DNA of 49,603 nt from Candidatus Competibacteraceae bacterium (GCA_007695245.1 REEE01000221.1:1-49603); one strand, 5' to 3'; numbered from the stretch's first letter, positions 25,188 through 35,104 are shown. The notes: a model not told the origin generated them from the letters alone. Numbers and translations: made by a program.

Positions 25188-26558
25188 TTAAACACCCTCC
25201 ATCACCTCGCTCAGGCGAGTCACGCCGCGCACCTCCAAACCCTCCACCCGGCTACCGCGTCGGGGCTGGTTGGCGCGCGGCACGATGGCCTGCTTGAACC
25301 CGTGCTTGGCCGCTTCCCGCAGCCGCTCCTCGCCGTTGGGCACCGGGCGGATTTCCCCGGCCAGCCCGACTTCGCCAAACACCACCAGATCGGTCGGCAG
25401 CGGCCGGTCGCGGAAGCTCGACAGCGCCGCCAGCAACACCGCCAGATCGGCCGCCGTCTCGTTGATTCGCACGCCCCCCACCGCGTTGACATAGACATCC
25501 TGATCGTACATCGCCACCCCGCCGTGCCGGTGCAGCACCGCCAGCAACATCGCCAGCCGGTTCTGCTCCAAGCCCAGCGTCACCCGGCGCGGATGACCGC
25601 CGTGGCAGTCGTCCACCAGCGCCTGAATCTCCACCAGCAGCGGCCGGGTGCCCTCGCGGGTGACCATGATCACGCTGCCGGCCACCGGCGCATCGTGGCG
25701 GGACAGAAAGATCGCGGACGGGTTGCTGACCTCCCTCAACCCGTGTTCGGTCATCGCGAACACCCCCAACTCGTTGACCGGCCCGTAGCGGTTCTTCACC
25801 GCCCGCAACACCCGCAACCGCCCGCTGGGGTCACCCTCGAAATACAGCACGGTGTCCACCATGTGCTCCAGCACCCGCGGTCCGGCGATGGCACCCTCCT
25901 TGGTGACGTGACCGACCAGAAACAGCGCGGCGCCGGTCGCCTTGGCGTAACGCACCAGTTGCGCCGCGCTCTCGCGCACCTGCGCCACCGAGCCGGGCGC
26001 GGATTGCAATCGCTCGGTGAACACGGTCTGGATCGAGTCGATCACCATGGCCTGTGGCTGCTCGACCTCGGCGGTCGCCAGAATGCGCTCGACGTTGATT
26101 TCCGGCAACAGACGCAGCCGGTCGCGCGCCAGGCCGAGGCGCTGGGCGCGCAGGCTGATCTGCTGCGGCGACTCCTCGCCGCTGACGTACAGCGTGCGAC
26201 CGCGCGTCGCCAATTCCGCCAGCACCTGCAATAACAGGGTCGATTTACCGATGCCGGGATCACCGCCGATCAGCGTGACCGAACCCTGGACCAGCCCGCC
26301 GCCCAGCACTCGGTCCAGTTCGCCGGTCCCGCAGGATTGCCGCAACTCCACCGTCGCGTCCACGTCCGCCAGGGCGCGGACCTCGCCCGCCGCCACGCCG
26401 GAATACCCGGTGAACTTCGCTCCGCTCTTCCCCGGCATCGATGCGGGCACGGTTTCCTGCAACGTATTCCAGGCCCCGCAATCGCCGCATTGGCCCGCCC
26501 ACTTGCTGGCTTGCGCCCCACACTCAGTGCAGACGTAGATCGTGCGGGCTTTACTCAC
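25188..26558 (-). CDS. radA: RadA, DNA recombination/repair ATPase
   Basis: Branch-migration helicase acting with RecA (456 residues, normal length). N-terminal zinc finger CTEC..CGDC (Cys10, 13, 24, 27), RecA-like core with Walker A GGDPGIGKST (98-107), the RadA-specific KNRYG motif (255-259), and a C-terminal Lon-protease-like domain (from about 280; VTLGLEQNRLAMLLAVL, ..YVNAVGGVRINE) lacking protease function. Its start overlaps the alr stop by 4 nt, placing it last in a dnaB-alr-radA series. Confidence 0.95.
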   Translation of the reverse strand: MSKARTIYVCTECGAQASKWAGQCGDCGAWNTLQETVPASMPGKSGAKFTGYSGVAAGEVRALADVDATVELRQSCGTGELDRVLGGGLVQGSVTLIGGDPGIGKSTLLLQVLAELATRGRTLYVSGEESPQQISLRAQRLGLARDRLRLLPEINVERILATAEVEQPQAMVIDSIQTVFTERLQSAPGSVAQVRESAAQLVRYAKATGAALFLVGHVTKEGAIAGPRVLEHMVDTVLYFEGDPSGRLRVLRAVKNRYGPVNELGVFAMTEHGLREVSNPSAIFLSRHDAPVAGSVIMVTREGTRPLLVEIQALVDDCHGGHPRRVTLGLEQNRLAMLLAVLHRHGGVAMYDQDVYVNAVGGVRINETAADLAVLLAALSSFRDRPLPTDLVVFGEVGLAGEIRPVPNGEERLREAAKHGFKQAIVPRANQPRRGSRVEGLEVRGVTRLSEVMEGV

Positions 26559-27709
26559 CGGGACTCCTCTTCCGAATCCTCACCCCTGGTGGAATAGTCT
26601 CTTTCCCAGCGCTCGCTCGGGCTGGGGGCGGGGATCTGCAGGATTTCCACCCTGACCCGCGCCGTCACCCCGCACAGCAAGGCATAAGAGATCGTGCCGG
26701 CGGCCCGGGCGATGCGTTCCACCGGCAGACCCTCACCCCACAGCACGACCGGATCGCCGATCCGCGCCTCGGGATGCTGGCGCAGATCCAGCGTGATCAT
26801 GTCCATCGACACTCGCCCGATCAGCGCCGCCGCGCGGCCGTCGAGCAGTACGGGCGTTCCCGACGGCGCGTGGCGTGGATAACCGTCGCCGTAGCCGACC
26901 GCCGCCACGCCCACGTCCATCTCCTCGGGACACGTCCAGGTCCCGCCGTAACCGATCGGCTCGCCCCGGCGCAGCCGGTTGATGGCGATCAGTCGGGTAT
27001 GGAAGGTCATCACCGGCCGTAAATCCTCGTCAGACGCTAAACTGTCCGCAAACGGCGAAGCGCCGTAGAGCATGATCCCGGGCCGCACCCAATCGAAATG
27101 GGTTTGCGGCCAGCCGAGGATACCGGCGGAGTTGGCCAGGGACCGCTCGCCGGGCAGACCCGCGGTGGCGGTCTCGAAGGTGTGGAGTTGCTGGCGGGTG
27201 TAAGCACAATCCCGCTCGTCGGCCCGCGCCAGATGACTCATCAGTCTCACGGCCGGCGCTACCGCCGGACACGCGCGCAGGAGTTGGAACGCCGCCGGTG
27301 CGCGCTCCGGGTCCAGCCCCAAGCGATGCATCCCGCTATCGATCTTCAGCCAGACGCGCACCGGCCGCTCCAGACGCGCCGACTCCAACAGGCGCGCTTG
27401 TTCGGGATGATGGACGACGATTTCCAGACCGTGACGCGCGCACAGCGGCAATTCCGCCGCCTCGAACACCCCTTCCAGCAGCAGGATCGGCCGGTTGATG
27501 CCCGCTTCGCGCAGGATGAGCGCTTCCTCGATGGCGGCCACCGCGAAGGCGTCGGCGTCCAGGGCGCGGGCCACGCGAACCAGACCGTGACCGTAGGCGT
27601 TGGCTTTAACGGCGGCCATCACCCGCCGGCCCGGCGCGGCCGCCCGCGCTCGCCGGAGATTGTGAACCAGCGCCCCCAGATCGAGGCGCGCCGTGGTTGC
27701 TCGACTCAT
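26555..27709 (-). CDS. alr: Alanine racemase
   Basis: PLP enzyme making D-alanine for peptidoglycan (384 residues). The PLP lysine is Lys35 in AAVKANAYGHG, and the second catalytic base is in GYGDGYPRH. The family-typical start SRATTARLDLGALVHNLR supports the ATG at 27709; an earlier in-frame start would add 14 atypical residues. The C terminus carries a polar extension (SPSERWERDYSTRGEDSEEESR in part). The first 104 nt overlap the end of dnaB in another frame. Confidence 0.93.
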   Translation of the reverse strand: MSRATTARLDLGALVHNLRRARAAAPGRRVMAAVKANAYGHGLVRVARALDADAFAVAAIEEALILREAGINRPILLLEGVFEAAELPLCARHGLEIVVHHPEQARLLESARLERPVRVWLKIDSGMHRLGLDPERAPAAFQLLRACPAVAPAVRLMSHLARADERDCAYTRQQLHTFETATAGLPGERSLANSAGILGWPQTHFDWVRPGIMLYGASPFADSLASDEDLRPVMTFHTRLIAINRLRRGEPIGYGGTWTCPEEMDVGVAAVGYGDGYPRHAPSGTPVLLDGRAAALIGRVSMDMITLDLRQHPEARIGDPVVLWGEGLPVERIARAAGTISYALLCGVTARVRVEILQIPAPSPSERWERDYSTRGEDSEEESR

Positions 27710-29105
27710 GGCCGGATCCCACCGAGTAAAATTCAGGGGCGTAACTCTCAAAGCGGGTGTATTGCCCCAGGAAGGTGAGTGGAACCATCCCGATCGGTCC
27801 GTTACGCTGCTTGCCGATGATAATTTCGGCTCGGCCCTTGTCGGGACTATCCGGGTTATAAACTTCGTCCCGGTAAATAAAGCAAATTAAATCAGCATCT
27901 TGTTCTATGGCACCCGACTCGCGCAAATCCGACATGATCGGTCGCTTGTCGCCGCGCTGCTCCAGGGTGCGGTTGAGCTGCGACAAGGCCAGCACCGGCA
28001 CCGACAGCTCCCGGGCCAGAGCTTTCAACGACCGGGAGATTTCCGAAACCTCGTTAGTGCGATTCTCGTTAGTGCCCGGCACCTGCATCAACTGGAGATA
28101 ATCCACCACGATCAGCCCCAGTTGCCCTTCCTGCCGGTGCAGGCGGCGCGCCCGCGCCCGGAGTTCGTTGGGGCTCAGGCTGGAGCTGTCGTCGATAAAC
28201 AGCCGGGCCGCGGACAACATGGTCACCGCCGAGGTCAGCCGCGGCCAGTCCGCATCCTCCAGCCGCCCGGTGCGCACCCGGTGCTGATCGATCCGCCCCA
28301 GCGACGACACCAGACGCATGATCAGACTCTCGCCCGGCATTTCCATGCTGAACACCGCTACCGGGCACTGCACCTGAATCGCCGCGTATTCGACGATGTT
28401 CATCGCCAGGCTGGTCTTGCCCATCGACGGCCGCCCGGCGATCACGATCAAATCGCCGCGCTGCAAGCCGGCGGTCTTGTCGTCGAAATCCGGCCAGCCG
28501 GTCGGGATGCCCGTGATGGGATTGTCGCGCAGAAACAGACTGTCGATCCGCTCGACGGTGCTCGCCAACAGATCCTTGATGTTGGCGAATCCCTGCTGGG
28601 CGCGGGAGCCGCGCTCGGCGATGGCGAAGACCCGCTTTTCCGCCTCGTCCAGCAGGTTTTTGCTGTCGCGGCCGCGGGGGTCGTAGGCGCTGTCGGCGAT
28701 TTCCGTCGCGGTGCGGATCAAATCGCGGCGAATCGCGCGTTCGCGGATGATGTCGGCATAGGCGCGGACGTTGGCGGCGCTCGGGGTATCCCGCACCAGC
28801 ACGCCCAGATAGGCGAAGCCCCCCGCGTCCTCCAACTGGTGGTTGTCTTCCAGCCATTCGGCCAGCGTCACCAGATCGAAGGGGCGGTTCACTTCCGCCT
28901 GCCGGCGGATGGCGCGGAAAATCAGCCGGTGGTCGTTGCGGTAAAAATCGGCATCATCCAGCCGGTCCGCCACTTGGTCCCACGTCGAATTGTCCAGCAG
29001 CAGACCGCCCAGCACCGACTGCTCGGCTTCGAGCGAGTGCGGCGGCGTTCGCAACGCCTCGGTGGCGGCGTCTTTGCGCTGGGACAACGGGAGAACGGGG
29101 TACAT
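27606..29105 (-). CDS. dnaB: Replicative DNA helicase DnaB
   Basis: Hexameric replication-fork helicase, 499 residues. It has the N-terminal collar domain (about 20-120), linker and RecA-like C-terminal ATPase with Walker A GRPSMGKT (224-231), Walker B VVDYLQLM and SQLNR. GGAG 7 nt before the ATG at 29105 sets the start; an ATG 14 codons upstream lacks it. After the usual end (YTRFESYAPEF) the frame runs on for about 40 Gly/Ser/Ala-rich residues into alr, longer than the roughly 470-residue E. coli enzyme. Located between rplI and alr as in many gammaproteobacteria. Confidence 0.94.
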   Translation of the reverse strand: MYPVLPLSQRKDAATEALRTPPHSLEAEQSVLGGLLLDNSTWDQVADRLDDADFYRNDHRLIFRAIRRQAEVNRPFDLVTLAEWLEDNHQLEDAGGFAYLGVLVRDTPSAANVRAYADIIRERAIRRDLIRTATEIADSAYDPRGRDSKNLLDEAEKRVFAIAERGSRAQQGFANIKDLLASTVERIDSLFLRDNPITGIPTGWPDFDDKTAGLQRGDLIVIAGRPSMGKTSLAMNIVEYAAIQVQCPVAVFSMEMPGESLIMRLVSSLGRIDQHRVRTGRLEDADWPRLTSAVTMLSAARLFIDDSSSLSPNELRARARRLHRQEGQLGLIVVDYLQLMQVPGTNENRTNEVSEISRSLKALARELSVPVLALSQLNRTLEQRGDKRPIMSDLRESGAIEQDADLICFIYRDEVYNPDSPDKGRAEIIIGKQRNGPIGMVPLTFLGQYTRFESYAPEFYSVGSGHESSNHGAPRSGGAGSQSPASAGGRAGPAGDGRR

Positions 29106-29266
29106 GACGAAACTCCGGGAATGGAACCAGCGATCCATCGCCCGCACGACCGGTGGACGAGAGCCGCGGACGGAGCGCCCCTGCCGCCACGAGGGAGGAG
29201 AGGGGCGTCAACGGTGATGCGGTGATGGTGAGAAGTGTAGCCCGCCCCGGCGCGAACGACTGCGTT

Positions 29267-29716
29267 TCAATTCTCGGCGATCACATTGACCCGAATCTGG
29301 GACTGGACTTCGGTATGCAGATGTAAATCCACGTCGTATTCGCCGATCTGGCGAATCGGACCGCCCGCCAACCGTACTTCATGCTTCAGCAGCTCGATGC
29401 CGGCGGCGGCCACTGCACTGGCGATATCGGCCGCGCCGACCGAACCGAACAGCCGTCCTTCGCTGCCGCTTTTCACCGACAGGGTGACGATCAGTTCGGC
29501 CAACTGCTCGGCGCGGGCTTTGGCCCGGGCCAGCGCCTCGGTGGCGACCTGCTCCAACTCGACGCGACGGGCCTCGAAACGGGCGGTGTTGGCGGCGTTC
29601 GCCGTCAGCGCCTTGCCTTTGGGAATCAGAAAGTTGCGGGCGTAACCCGGTTTGACCTTGACCCGGTCGCCCAAAACGCCCAGGTTGGCGACTTTTTCCA
29701 GCAAAATAATTTCCAT
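29267..29716 (-). CDS. rplI: 50S ribosomal protein L9
   Basis: 149 residues, standard length. The N-terminal RNA-binding domain [30 protein letters not shown] and the C-terminal domain ([16 protein letters not shown]) are diagnostic. The same frame has an ATG 12 codons upstream, but the family begins at MEIILLE. Part of the rpsF-priB-rpsR-rplI series, separated from rpsR by a DUF2232 membrane protein gene. Confidence 0.96.
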   Translation of the reverse strand: MEIILLEKVANLGVLGDRVKVKPGYARNFLIPKGKALTANAANTARFEARRVELEQVATEALARAKARAEQLAELIVTLSVKSGSEGRLFGSVGAADIASAVAAAGIELLKHEVRLAGGPIRQIGEYDVDLHLHTEVQSQIRVNVIAEN

Positions 29717-29763
29717 GTTCGACTCCGTGATGATTCGTGCGGCTCGCCGCAAACGAGTTAAAT

Positions 29764-30681
29764 TCAGCGTTTGTCCAGTCGCGGCCGGACCCGGCGCCGA
29801 AAATCGGCCCAGGCGTCGGCGATGCCCAGCGCCATCACCAGTTGCGACAGCAGTGGGATCAGCAACAGGTAGAACAGGGCCAGCCAGGCCGACGACAGCT
29901 GCAGTTTGAAAACCAGGGCATGCGTCAGGGCGACGCCTTGCAGGGTATACAACGTACCCAGCACCAACACCCCGTTGGTCAGCGGCATCCAGCCGGTCGC
30001 CAGCGCCGCGCCGAACAGTGCCAGCATCGCTAACGCCAGCGGTTGGCCCAGCCGCAACTCATGAAACTCGGGACGAAACCCGCCGGGATTGAACAGCAAC
30101 GCCTGCCACCAGCGGCCGAGGAGCAGCGCCAGCACCACAAACAGGAGCGCCGCGCTGACCATCTGCCCCGGCATGAAGGGTGCCCAGCCCTCGAGCAACT
30201 CCAGCACCTGATCCAGCGCGGAGCGATCCGCCACGGGTCCCGCCGGCGCCAGCGCCGCCAGTTCGCGCTCCCAACGACCGATCACGCCCTGCCACCAGGT
30301 CGCCGGGTCGCCCAGCACGGCGTAAAACCCCAGCACGCCCGCCAGGCCCAGGGCCGCGGCGGTCTGGAGCGTGCGGGCCAGCGACACCGTGGCGCGCAGC
30401 ACCAGGGCCAGCAGCCACAGCGGCAGCCAGCAGGCGGCCAGAACGAGCAGCATCGGCCACGGCGCGCCCACCACCAGCGTGGTGAGCACGGCGGCGCCCA
30501 ATCCCGCCAGGGCCATGAGCAACGCGCCCTCGGCCGGACCCAGACGCAGGGTCACCAGCGCCACCACCGCCCCAGAAATGATCAAAAAAGGCGGGAACAG
30601 CCAGAACAGCACCGCCGTGGTCGCTGCGATCAGGGCCGCGGACGAACGACCGCGCATGATAAAGACGGCAAGCGATTTCAT
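29764..30681 (-). CDS. DUF2232 family membrane protein
   Basis: 305 residues with about eight hydrophobic segments, starting [17 protein letters not shown] and ending with a basic tail ([13 protein letters not shown]). Proteins of this family are found between rpsR and rplI in Pseudomonas and relatives; the fold resembles S-components of small-molecule transporters, but function is not established. Position between rpsR and rplI fits exactly. Possible role in the membrane is unknown. Confidence 0.8.
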   Translation of the reverse strand: MKSLAVFIMRGRSSAALIAATTAVLFWLFPPFLIISGAVVALVTLRLGPAEGALLMALAGLGAAVLTTLVVGAPWPMLLVLAACWLPLWLLALVLRATVSLARTLQTAAALGLAGVLGFYAVLGDPATWWQGVIGRWERELAALAPAGPVADRSALDQVLELLEGWAPFMPGQMVSAALLFVVLALLLGRWWQALLFNPGGFRPEFHELRLGQPLALAMLALFGAALATGWMPLTNGVLVLGTLYTLQGVALTHALVFKLQLSSAWLALFYLLLIPLLSQLVMALGIADAWADFRRRVRPRLDKR

Positions 30682-30707
30682 GCGGGGTTTTCCAAAGTGT
30701 TACTGGC

Positions 30708-30932
30708 TCAGTGCCGGTCGCAGTACGGCAGCAGCGCCAGGAACCGGGCACGTTTGATCGCCACCGATAACTGCCGCTGGTAGCGGGCCTTGGTGCCGGT
30801 GATGCGGCTCGGCACGATCTTGCCGGTTTCGGTGATGTAGTTTTTCAGAATCGCGATGTCCTTGTAATCGATCTCCTTGATGCCTTCGGCGGTGAAACGA
30901 CAGAACTTCTTGCGGCGAAAAAAACGGGACAT
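30708..30932 (-). CDS. rpsR: 30S ribosomal protein S18
   Basis: 74 residues, standard length. [49 protein letters not shown] and [11 protein letters not shown] are diagnostic. S18 binds S6 on the 30S platform, and the S6:S18 complex is thought to repress this operon through the leader ahead of rpsF. In the C- or zinc-type classification only one cysteine is present, so it is the zinc-free form. Confidence 0.97.
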   Translation of the reverse strand: MSRFFRRKKFCRFTAEGIKEIDYKDIAILKNYITETGKIVPSRITGTKARYQRQLSVAIKRARFLALLPYCDRH

Positions 30933-30946
30933 GGGTCAATCCTCGG

Positions 30947-30976
30947 GTGATTCAGAGTGATTCAGAGTGATTCAGG
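30947..30976. repeat. Tandem 10-bp repeat, three units
   Basis: GTGATTCAGA repeated at 30947 and 30957, with a third unit at 30967 differing in the last base. It covers the priB stop codon and the spacer before rpsR. Slippage here would change the last priB codons and the rpsR spacer length. Confidence 0.8.
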
Positions 30977-31306
30977 AGTAACGACGACGATCTGCTCGAT
31001 GTGGGCGGCGTGCAGGACCAAGCGGTACTCCCCCGCACGGTGGTTGGCGCGACTGAGAAAGCCCCGCACCCGCACCGCAGCACCCGAAGGCAGCTGGCCG
31101 ACGACTCGGGACAGTCCCTCGCCGCAGGCCATGACCGCGATCCGGCAGCGCGCCTCGCGAGGCGTCCCGGCTTCCGTTTGCCCGGAATGATGTTCCAGCA
31201 AAAAGCGGCTGATCGGGATGCCGGCCGGTGAGATGCGGGTTTCACAGGTCCCCGCCAGTTGGCCGGCGATCACCAGGCAGTTATCGGCGGCGGGCGCGGC
31301 GGGCAT
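30962..31306 (-). CDS. priB: PriB, primosomal replication protein N
   Basis: OB-fold single-strand-binding-like protein for replication restart (114 residues). Family features: NCLVIAGQLAG near the start, SPAGIPISRFLLEHHS and IAVMACGEGLS, then VRVRGFLSRA. It lies between rpsF and rpsR, its classical place. The start follows the rpsF stop by 19 nt. The 3' end runs into a tandem repeat. Confidence 0.9.
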   Translation of the reverse strand: MPAAPAADNCLVIAGQLAGTCETRISPAGIPISRFLLEHHSGQTEAGTPREARCRIAVMACGEGLSRVVGQLPSGAAVRVRGFLSRANHRAGEYRLVLHAAHIEQIVVVTPESL

Positions 31307-31325
31307 GGCGGTGCGGCCGTCGGCT

Positions 31326-31760
31326 TCAGGCGGCCTCGTCGATCTCGCCCTCGTCGTCTTCGCGATCGGCGCGATCGGCGCGATCGGGACGGTCTTCGCG
31401 ATCCTCGCGATCCTCGCGATCCTCGCGGGTATCGCGCTCGTCGCGCGACCTGATCAGCGGCGAAGGCTCGGTGTCGGGACCGTCGCGTTGAATGATCAGA
31501 TTACGGATGACGGCGTCGTTGAAGCGAAAGGCGGTCTGCATTTCTTCCAGCACCGCCTGGCTGCATTCGACGTTCAGCAGTACGTAGTGGGCCTTGGCGA
31601 TCTTATTGATCGGGTAGGCCAACTGCCGCCGTCCCCAGTCCTCCAGACGGTGAATCTTGCCGCCGTCTTCCTCGATCAGCACGCGATAGCGCTCGACCAT
31701 CGCTGGAACCTGTTCGCTCTGGTCGGGATGGACCATGAACACGATTTCGTAGTGACGCAT
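31326..31760 (-). CDS. rpsF: 30S ribosomal protein S6 with charged repeat tail
   Basis: 144 residues. The S6 fold covers about 1-100: [36 protein letters not shown] and HYVLLNVE. The remainder is a low-complexity tail of Arg-Glu-Asp units ([10 protein letters not shown] then [10 protein letters not shown]), encoded by a short tandem repeat. E. coli S6 also has an acidic tail modified by RimK; the Arg content here is higher. AAGGAG is 12 nt before the ATG and lies inside a predicted regulatory stem. First gene of the ribosomal operon. Confidence 0.94.
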   Translation of the reverse strand: MRHYEIVFMVHPDQSEQVPAMVERYRVLIEEDGGKIHRLEDWGRRQLAYPINKIAKAHYVLLNVECSQAVLEEMQTAFRFNDAVIRNLIIQRDGPDTEPSPLIRSRDERDTREDREDREDREDRPDRADRADREDDEGEIDEAA

Positions 31761-31772
31761 CAAAATTAAGGG

Positions 31773-31815
31773 CTCCTTACGGATTAACACAGCCTCCCGC
31801 GGGTGCGGTAAGGCA
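31773..31815 (-). promoter_or_regulatory. Candidate S6:S18 autoregulatory leader of rpsF
   Basis: On the minus strand CCTTAC (31813-31808) can pair with GTAAGG (31780-31775), with an unpaired CCG trinucleotide (31782-31780 overlapping the stem start) at the 3' side and a small inner stem around CCCGCGGG. The known S6:S18 mRNA motif has a stem with a conserved CCG in a bulge. The 3' strand includes the rpsF Shine-Dalgarno AAGGAG (31778-31773), so folding would hide it. Confidence 0.5.
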
Positions 31816-32025
31816 AGGAGTCGCGGCCAAGGGTCGGCTGCGGGGGACAAGCATTCTAGGGGGAAAGCCGCCGGCGCGCAACGATGACCATGGGGGCAAT
31901 CTAAGGTCTCCACGGCGTACAAGGGCGTCTGCTCCGCCACCGCCGCGTCCAACAATCGGCCCGCTCTTCAAAGTGGATGCGGTTTCGAATCTGGACTTTG
32001 CGGCCGCGCGCCGTAGAATCCGGCC

Positions 32026-33531
32026 ATGAAAACCAAAACCCTCATGATTCAAGGCACCACCTCCGACGCCGGCAAAAGCGTCATGGTCGCCGGACTGTGC
32101 CGGCTGCTGGCGCGGCGCGGGGTGCGGGTGGTTCCCTTCAAGCCCCAGAACATGGCCCTCAACAGCGCCGTCACTGTGGACGGCGGTGAAATCGGCCGCG
32201 CCCAGGCGGTGCAGGCGCAGGCGGCCTTTCTGGAACCGCACACCGACATGAACCCGGTGTTGCTCAAGCCCAACACCGACATCGGCGCGCAGGTCATCAT
32301 CCACGGCCGGGCGCTGACCAACATGGACGCGCGCCGCTATCATGCCTACAAGCCGGTGGCGATGCAGGCGGTGCTGGAATCCTACCAGCGGTTGTGCGCC
32401 GCCTACGACGTGGTGCTGGTGGAGGGCGCCGGCAGTCCGGCGGAAATCAACCTGCGCGACCAGGATATCGCCAACATGGGTTTCGCCGAGGCGGTGGACT
32501 GCCCGGTGTGGCTGGTCGCCGATATCGACCGGGGCGGGGTGTTCGCCCATCTGTACGGCACCCTGGCCCTGCTGGCACCCAGCGAGCAGGCGCGAGTCAC
32601 GGGCTTGATCATCAACCGTTTCCGGGGAGACGTCAGCCTCCTGACGCCGGGACTGGACTGGTTGACCGGCAAGACGGGCAAGCCGGTGCTGGGCGTGTTG
32701 CCCTACCTGCACGGGCTGCATCTGGAAGCCGAGGACGCCCTGCCCCGCGAACTGGATGCGGCGAAGGACGCCGAGCGCTTGCGGGTCGCCGTGCCGGTGC
32801 TGGCGCGGATCAGCAACCATACCGATTTCGATCCCCTGCGCCTGCATCCGCAGGTCGAGGTGTGCTGGGTGCGGCCCGGCGCCGCGATCCCGCCCACCGA
32901 TCTCATCATTCTCCCCGGCAGCAAGAGCACTCGCGGCGATCTGCGCCGCTTGCGCGAGCAGGGCTGGGACGCGGCCATCCACCGGCATTTGCGCTACGGC
33001 GGCAAGCTGATCGGCATCTGCGGCGGTTTGCAGATGTTGGGACGGTGGGTCCACGATCCGCTGGGCCTGGAAGGCGAACCGGGCAGCAGTCCGGGCCTCG
33101 GCTTGCTGGATTTCGCGACCACGCTGGAGCCGGAAAAACAGTTGCGCCGGGTCGCGGGACGGTTGCTGCTGGACGATGCGGAGATCATCGGCTACGAAAT
33201 CCACGCCGGGGTCAGCACCGGGCCGGCCCTGGAACATCCCAGCGTGCGGTTGAGCGACGGGCGCTCGGACGGCGTGCTTTCGGACGACGGACAACTCCTC
33301 GGCACTTATCTGCACGGGCTGTTCGACGCCGCCCCGGCCCGCGACGCGCTGCTGCGCTGGGCGGGGTTGGCGGTGCGGGAGACGCCAGATTACCGGCAGT
33401 TGCGCGAAGACGGTATCAATCGGCTGGCGGATGCGTTGGCCGAGCATCTGGATTTGCGGTGGCTGGAGGACGAATTGGCGAGCACGGTTCACGCGGCGGA
33501 ATACCCCAACCACGCATCCAATCGGGCATGA
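32026..33531 (+). CDS. cobQ: CobQ/CbiP, cobyric acid synthase
   Basis: Glutamine-dependent amidase of 501 residues that adds four amides to the corrin ring at b, d, e and g. The N-terminal synthetase domain has [11 protein letters not shown] (Walker A-like), [11 protein letters not shown] and [12 protein letters not shown]. The C-terminal glutaminase has the nucleophile in [10 protein letters not shown] and the histidine in YLHGLF. It stands apart from the other cob genes. The 3' end overlaps the convergent yihA by 43 nt. No riboswitch fits the short upstream gap. Confidence 0.95.
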   Translation: MKTKTLMIQGTTSDAGKSVMVAGLCRLLARRGVRVVPFKPQNMALNSAVTVDGGEIGRAQAVQAQAAFLEPHTDMNPVLLKPNTDIGAQVIIHGRALTNMDARRYHAYKPVAMQAVLESYQRLCAAYDVVLVEGAGSPAEINLRDQDIANMGFAEAVDCPVWLVADIDRGGVFAHLYGTLALLAPSEQARVTGLIINRFRGDVSLLTPGLDWLTGKTGKPVLGVLPYLHGLHLEAEDALPRELDAAKDAERLRVAVPVLARISNHTDFDPLRLHPQVEVCWVRPGAAIPPTDLIILPGSKSTRGDLRRLREQGWDAAIHRHLRYGGKLIGICGGLQMLGRWVHDPLGLEGEPGSSPGLGLLDFATTLEPEKQLRRVAGRLLLDDAEIIGYEIHAGVSTGPALEHPSVRLSDGRSDGVLSDDGQLLGTYLHGLFDAAPARDALLRWAGLAVRETPDYRQLREDGINRLADALAEHLDLRWLEDELASTVHAAEYPNHASNRA

Positions 33532-34115
33532 ACCTCAGCGACGCCCTGTCCGTTCGGCACCGAGAACAGCTGCGCGCTGGCTTGTTGTGGATAGTCGGCG
33601 TTCAGCGTCGCCTGTAATTGCCGCAGCGTCGTTTGCGCCGCGCCGCGACTCAGCTTGTCGGCCTTGGTCAGCAGAATATGCACGGGGAGCTGGCGGTGGG
33701 CGCACGTTTCCAGAAGTTGGCGATCCATGGCGGTCAACGGATGGCGGACGTCCATCAGTAATAACAAACCGCGCAAGGCGGCGCGTTCGCGCAAATACCG
33801 CTCGAGCAGCGCCTGCCAGTGGCGGCGGATCGCGTCCGGCACCCGGGCGTAACCATAGCCGGGCAGGTCCACCAGATAGCGCTCGGGTTCCACCGCGAAG
33901 AAATTGAGCAACTGGGTGCGCCCCGGCGTTTTGCTGACGCGGGCGAGCTGCCGCTGTCCGGTCAGGACGTTGAGGGCGCTGGACTTGCCGGCGTTGGAAC
34001 GGCCGGCGAAGGCTACCTCCCGTCCATCGTCGGGTGGTAGTTTATGGAACTCATTGACGCTGTTGAGAAATTGGACGTTGCGATAGCGACTGGCGGCGGC
34101 GACAGTCCCGGACAT
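33489..34115 (-). CDS. engB: YihA/EngB, ribosome-biogenesis GTPase
   Basis: Essential GTPase for large-subunit assembly (about 208 residues). G1 [11 protein letters not shown]2 region TPGRTQ, G3 [10 protein letters not shown]4 LTKADK and the core TSKTPGRT-like stretch ([14 protein letters not shown]) are intact. Start is ambiguous: ATG at 34115 (MSGTV) or at 34142 (MKNPS) both fit; neither has a good Shine-Dalgarno. The family N terminus before the domain is short, so I use the inner one. Divergent from the cytochrome c4 gene, as in Pseudomonas-type genomes. Confidence 0.93.
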   Translation of the reverse strand: MSGTVAAASRYRNVQFLNSVNEFHKLPPDDGREVAFAGRSNAGKSSALNVLTGQRQLARVSKTPGRTQLLNFFAVEPERYLVDLPGYGYARVPDAIRRHWQALLERYLRERAALRGLLLLMDVRHPLTAMDRQLLETCAHRQLPVHILLTKADKLSRGAAQTTLRQLQATLNADYPQQASAQLFSVPNGQGVAEVHARLDAWLGYSAA

Positions 34116-34205
34116 GGGCTTGGCTAGGCTAGGGTTTTTCATTGAACTTGAGGGCCGAAACTGGTATAAAAAACCGCCGCTTTCGCAGGGCTGAACCCAA
34201 TCGAG

Positions 34206-34226
34206 CAAACCCCATTCAGGGGTTTG
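34206..34226. other. Hairpin in the engB-cytochrome c4 divergent region
   Basis: CAAACCCC-ATTCA-GGGGTTTG, a perfect 8-bp stem between the two divergent starts. No T-tract; could act in either leader RNA or as a DNA site. Confidence 0.4.
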
Positions 34227-34325
34227 TGGGACAACGAGTTTAGCAGATCGGGAATTGCGCTCTCACCGTAAACCAATGACGGTCCGCGGCGCAGGCGACC
34301 CGCATCGTACAGGAGCCTTCCAAAA

Positions 34326-34934
34326 ATGAAAAAGTTCGTTGTGATCGCCGCGACGTGCGCCTTGTTCGGTTTCGCGACCGCCGCGCTGGCCGCCGGCGAC
34401 GCCACCGCCGGTCGGGCCAAATCCGCCACCTGCGCGGCTTGCCACAATGCGGACGGCAACAGCACCAATCCCGAATATCCCAAGCTGGCCGGACTGGGTG
34501 CCGGTTATCTGTTCAAGCAGCTCCAGGAATACAAAGACGGCACCCGGGCCAACGCCATCATGCTCGGCATGAGCGCGGCGCTGAGCGAACAGGACATGCT
34601 GGATCTGGCCGCCTTCCACGACTCGCAGACCATCACCCGCGGGGCCGCCGATCCGGAACTGGCCCCGCTGGGCGAAGCGATTTTCCTCGGCGGCAACCTG
34701 AGCACCGGCGTCTCGGCGTGCATCGCCTGCCACGGTCCCGCGGGTGCCGGCAATCCCGCCGCCAAGTTCCCGGCGCTGGCGGGCCAGCACGCGCAATACA
34801 CCGAGATGCAACTGAAGGCGTTCCGCTCCATGGAACGCGCCAACGACGCCGGACAGATGATGCGCAACATCGCCGCCCGAATGACCGACGCGGAAATCAA
34901 GGCGGTCGCCTCTTACATTCAGGGCTTGCAATAG
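34326..34934 (+). CDS. Dihaem cytochrome c4, periplasmic
   Basis: 202 residues: signal peptide (about 1-23, LFGFATAALAA), then two cytochrome c domains with haem sites CAACH (36-40) and CIACH (132-136). Candidate axial methionines lie in IMLGMS and GQMMRN. Cytochrome c4 passes electrons from the bc1 complex to terminal oxidases or other acceptors at the membrane surface. The System II haem-ligation genes resB and ccsA that mature it follow after a terminator. Confidence 0.93.
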   Translation: MKKFVVIAATCALFGFATAALAAGDATAGRAKSATCAACHNADGNSTNPEYPKLAGLGAGYLFKQLQEYKDGTRANAIMLGMSAALSEQDMLDLAAFHDSQTITRGAADPELAPLGEAIFLGGNLSTGVSACIACHGPAGAGNPAAKFPALAGQHAQYTEMQLKAFRSMERANDAGQMMRNIAARMTDAEIKAVASYIQGLQ

Positions 34935-34974
34935 GCCGCGACCGGCCCGGACCGGAGCCCCTGAGGGTTCCGCG

Positions 34975-35000
34975 GGGTGGTCGGATGACCACCCTTTTTT
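34975..35000 (+). terminator. Rho-independent terminator after cytochrome c4
   Basis: GGGTGGTC (34975-34982), loop GGAT, GACCACCC (34987-34994), then TTTTTT. Perfect 8-bp stem. It separates cytochrome c4 from resB, which must therefore have its own promoter or rely on read-through. Confidence 0.92.
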
Positions 35001-35104
35001 ATTGGCGGTGGCCGCGGTGGCCGTGGCTATTCCGGCCGGACGGTGGAACGGATTACAGCCGACCGGGTCTCACCAAAGTCCGCAACGACTCCCAAAAACC
35101 TGCC

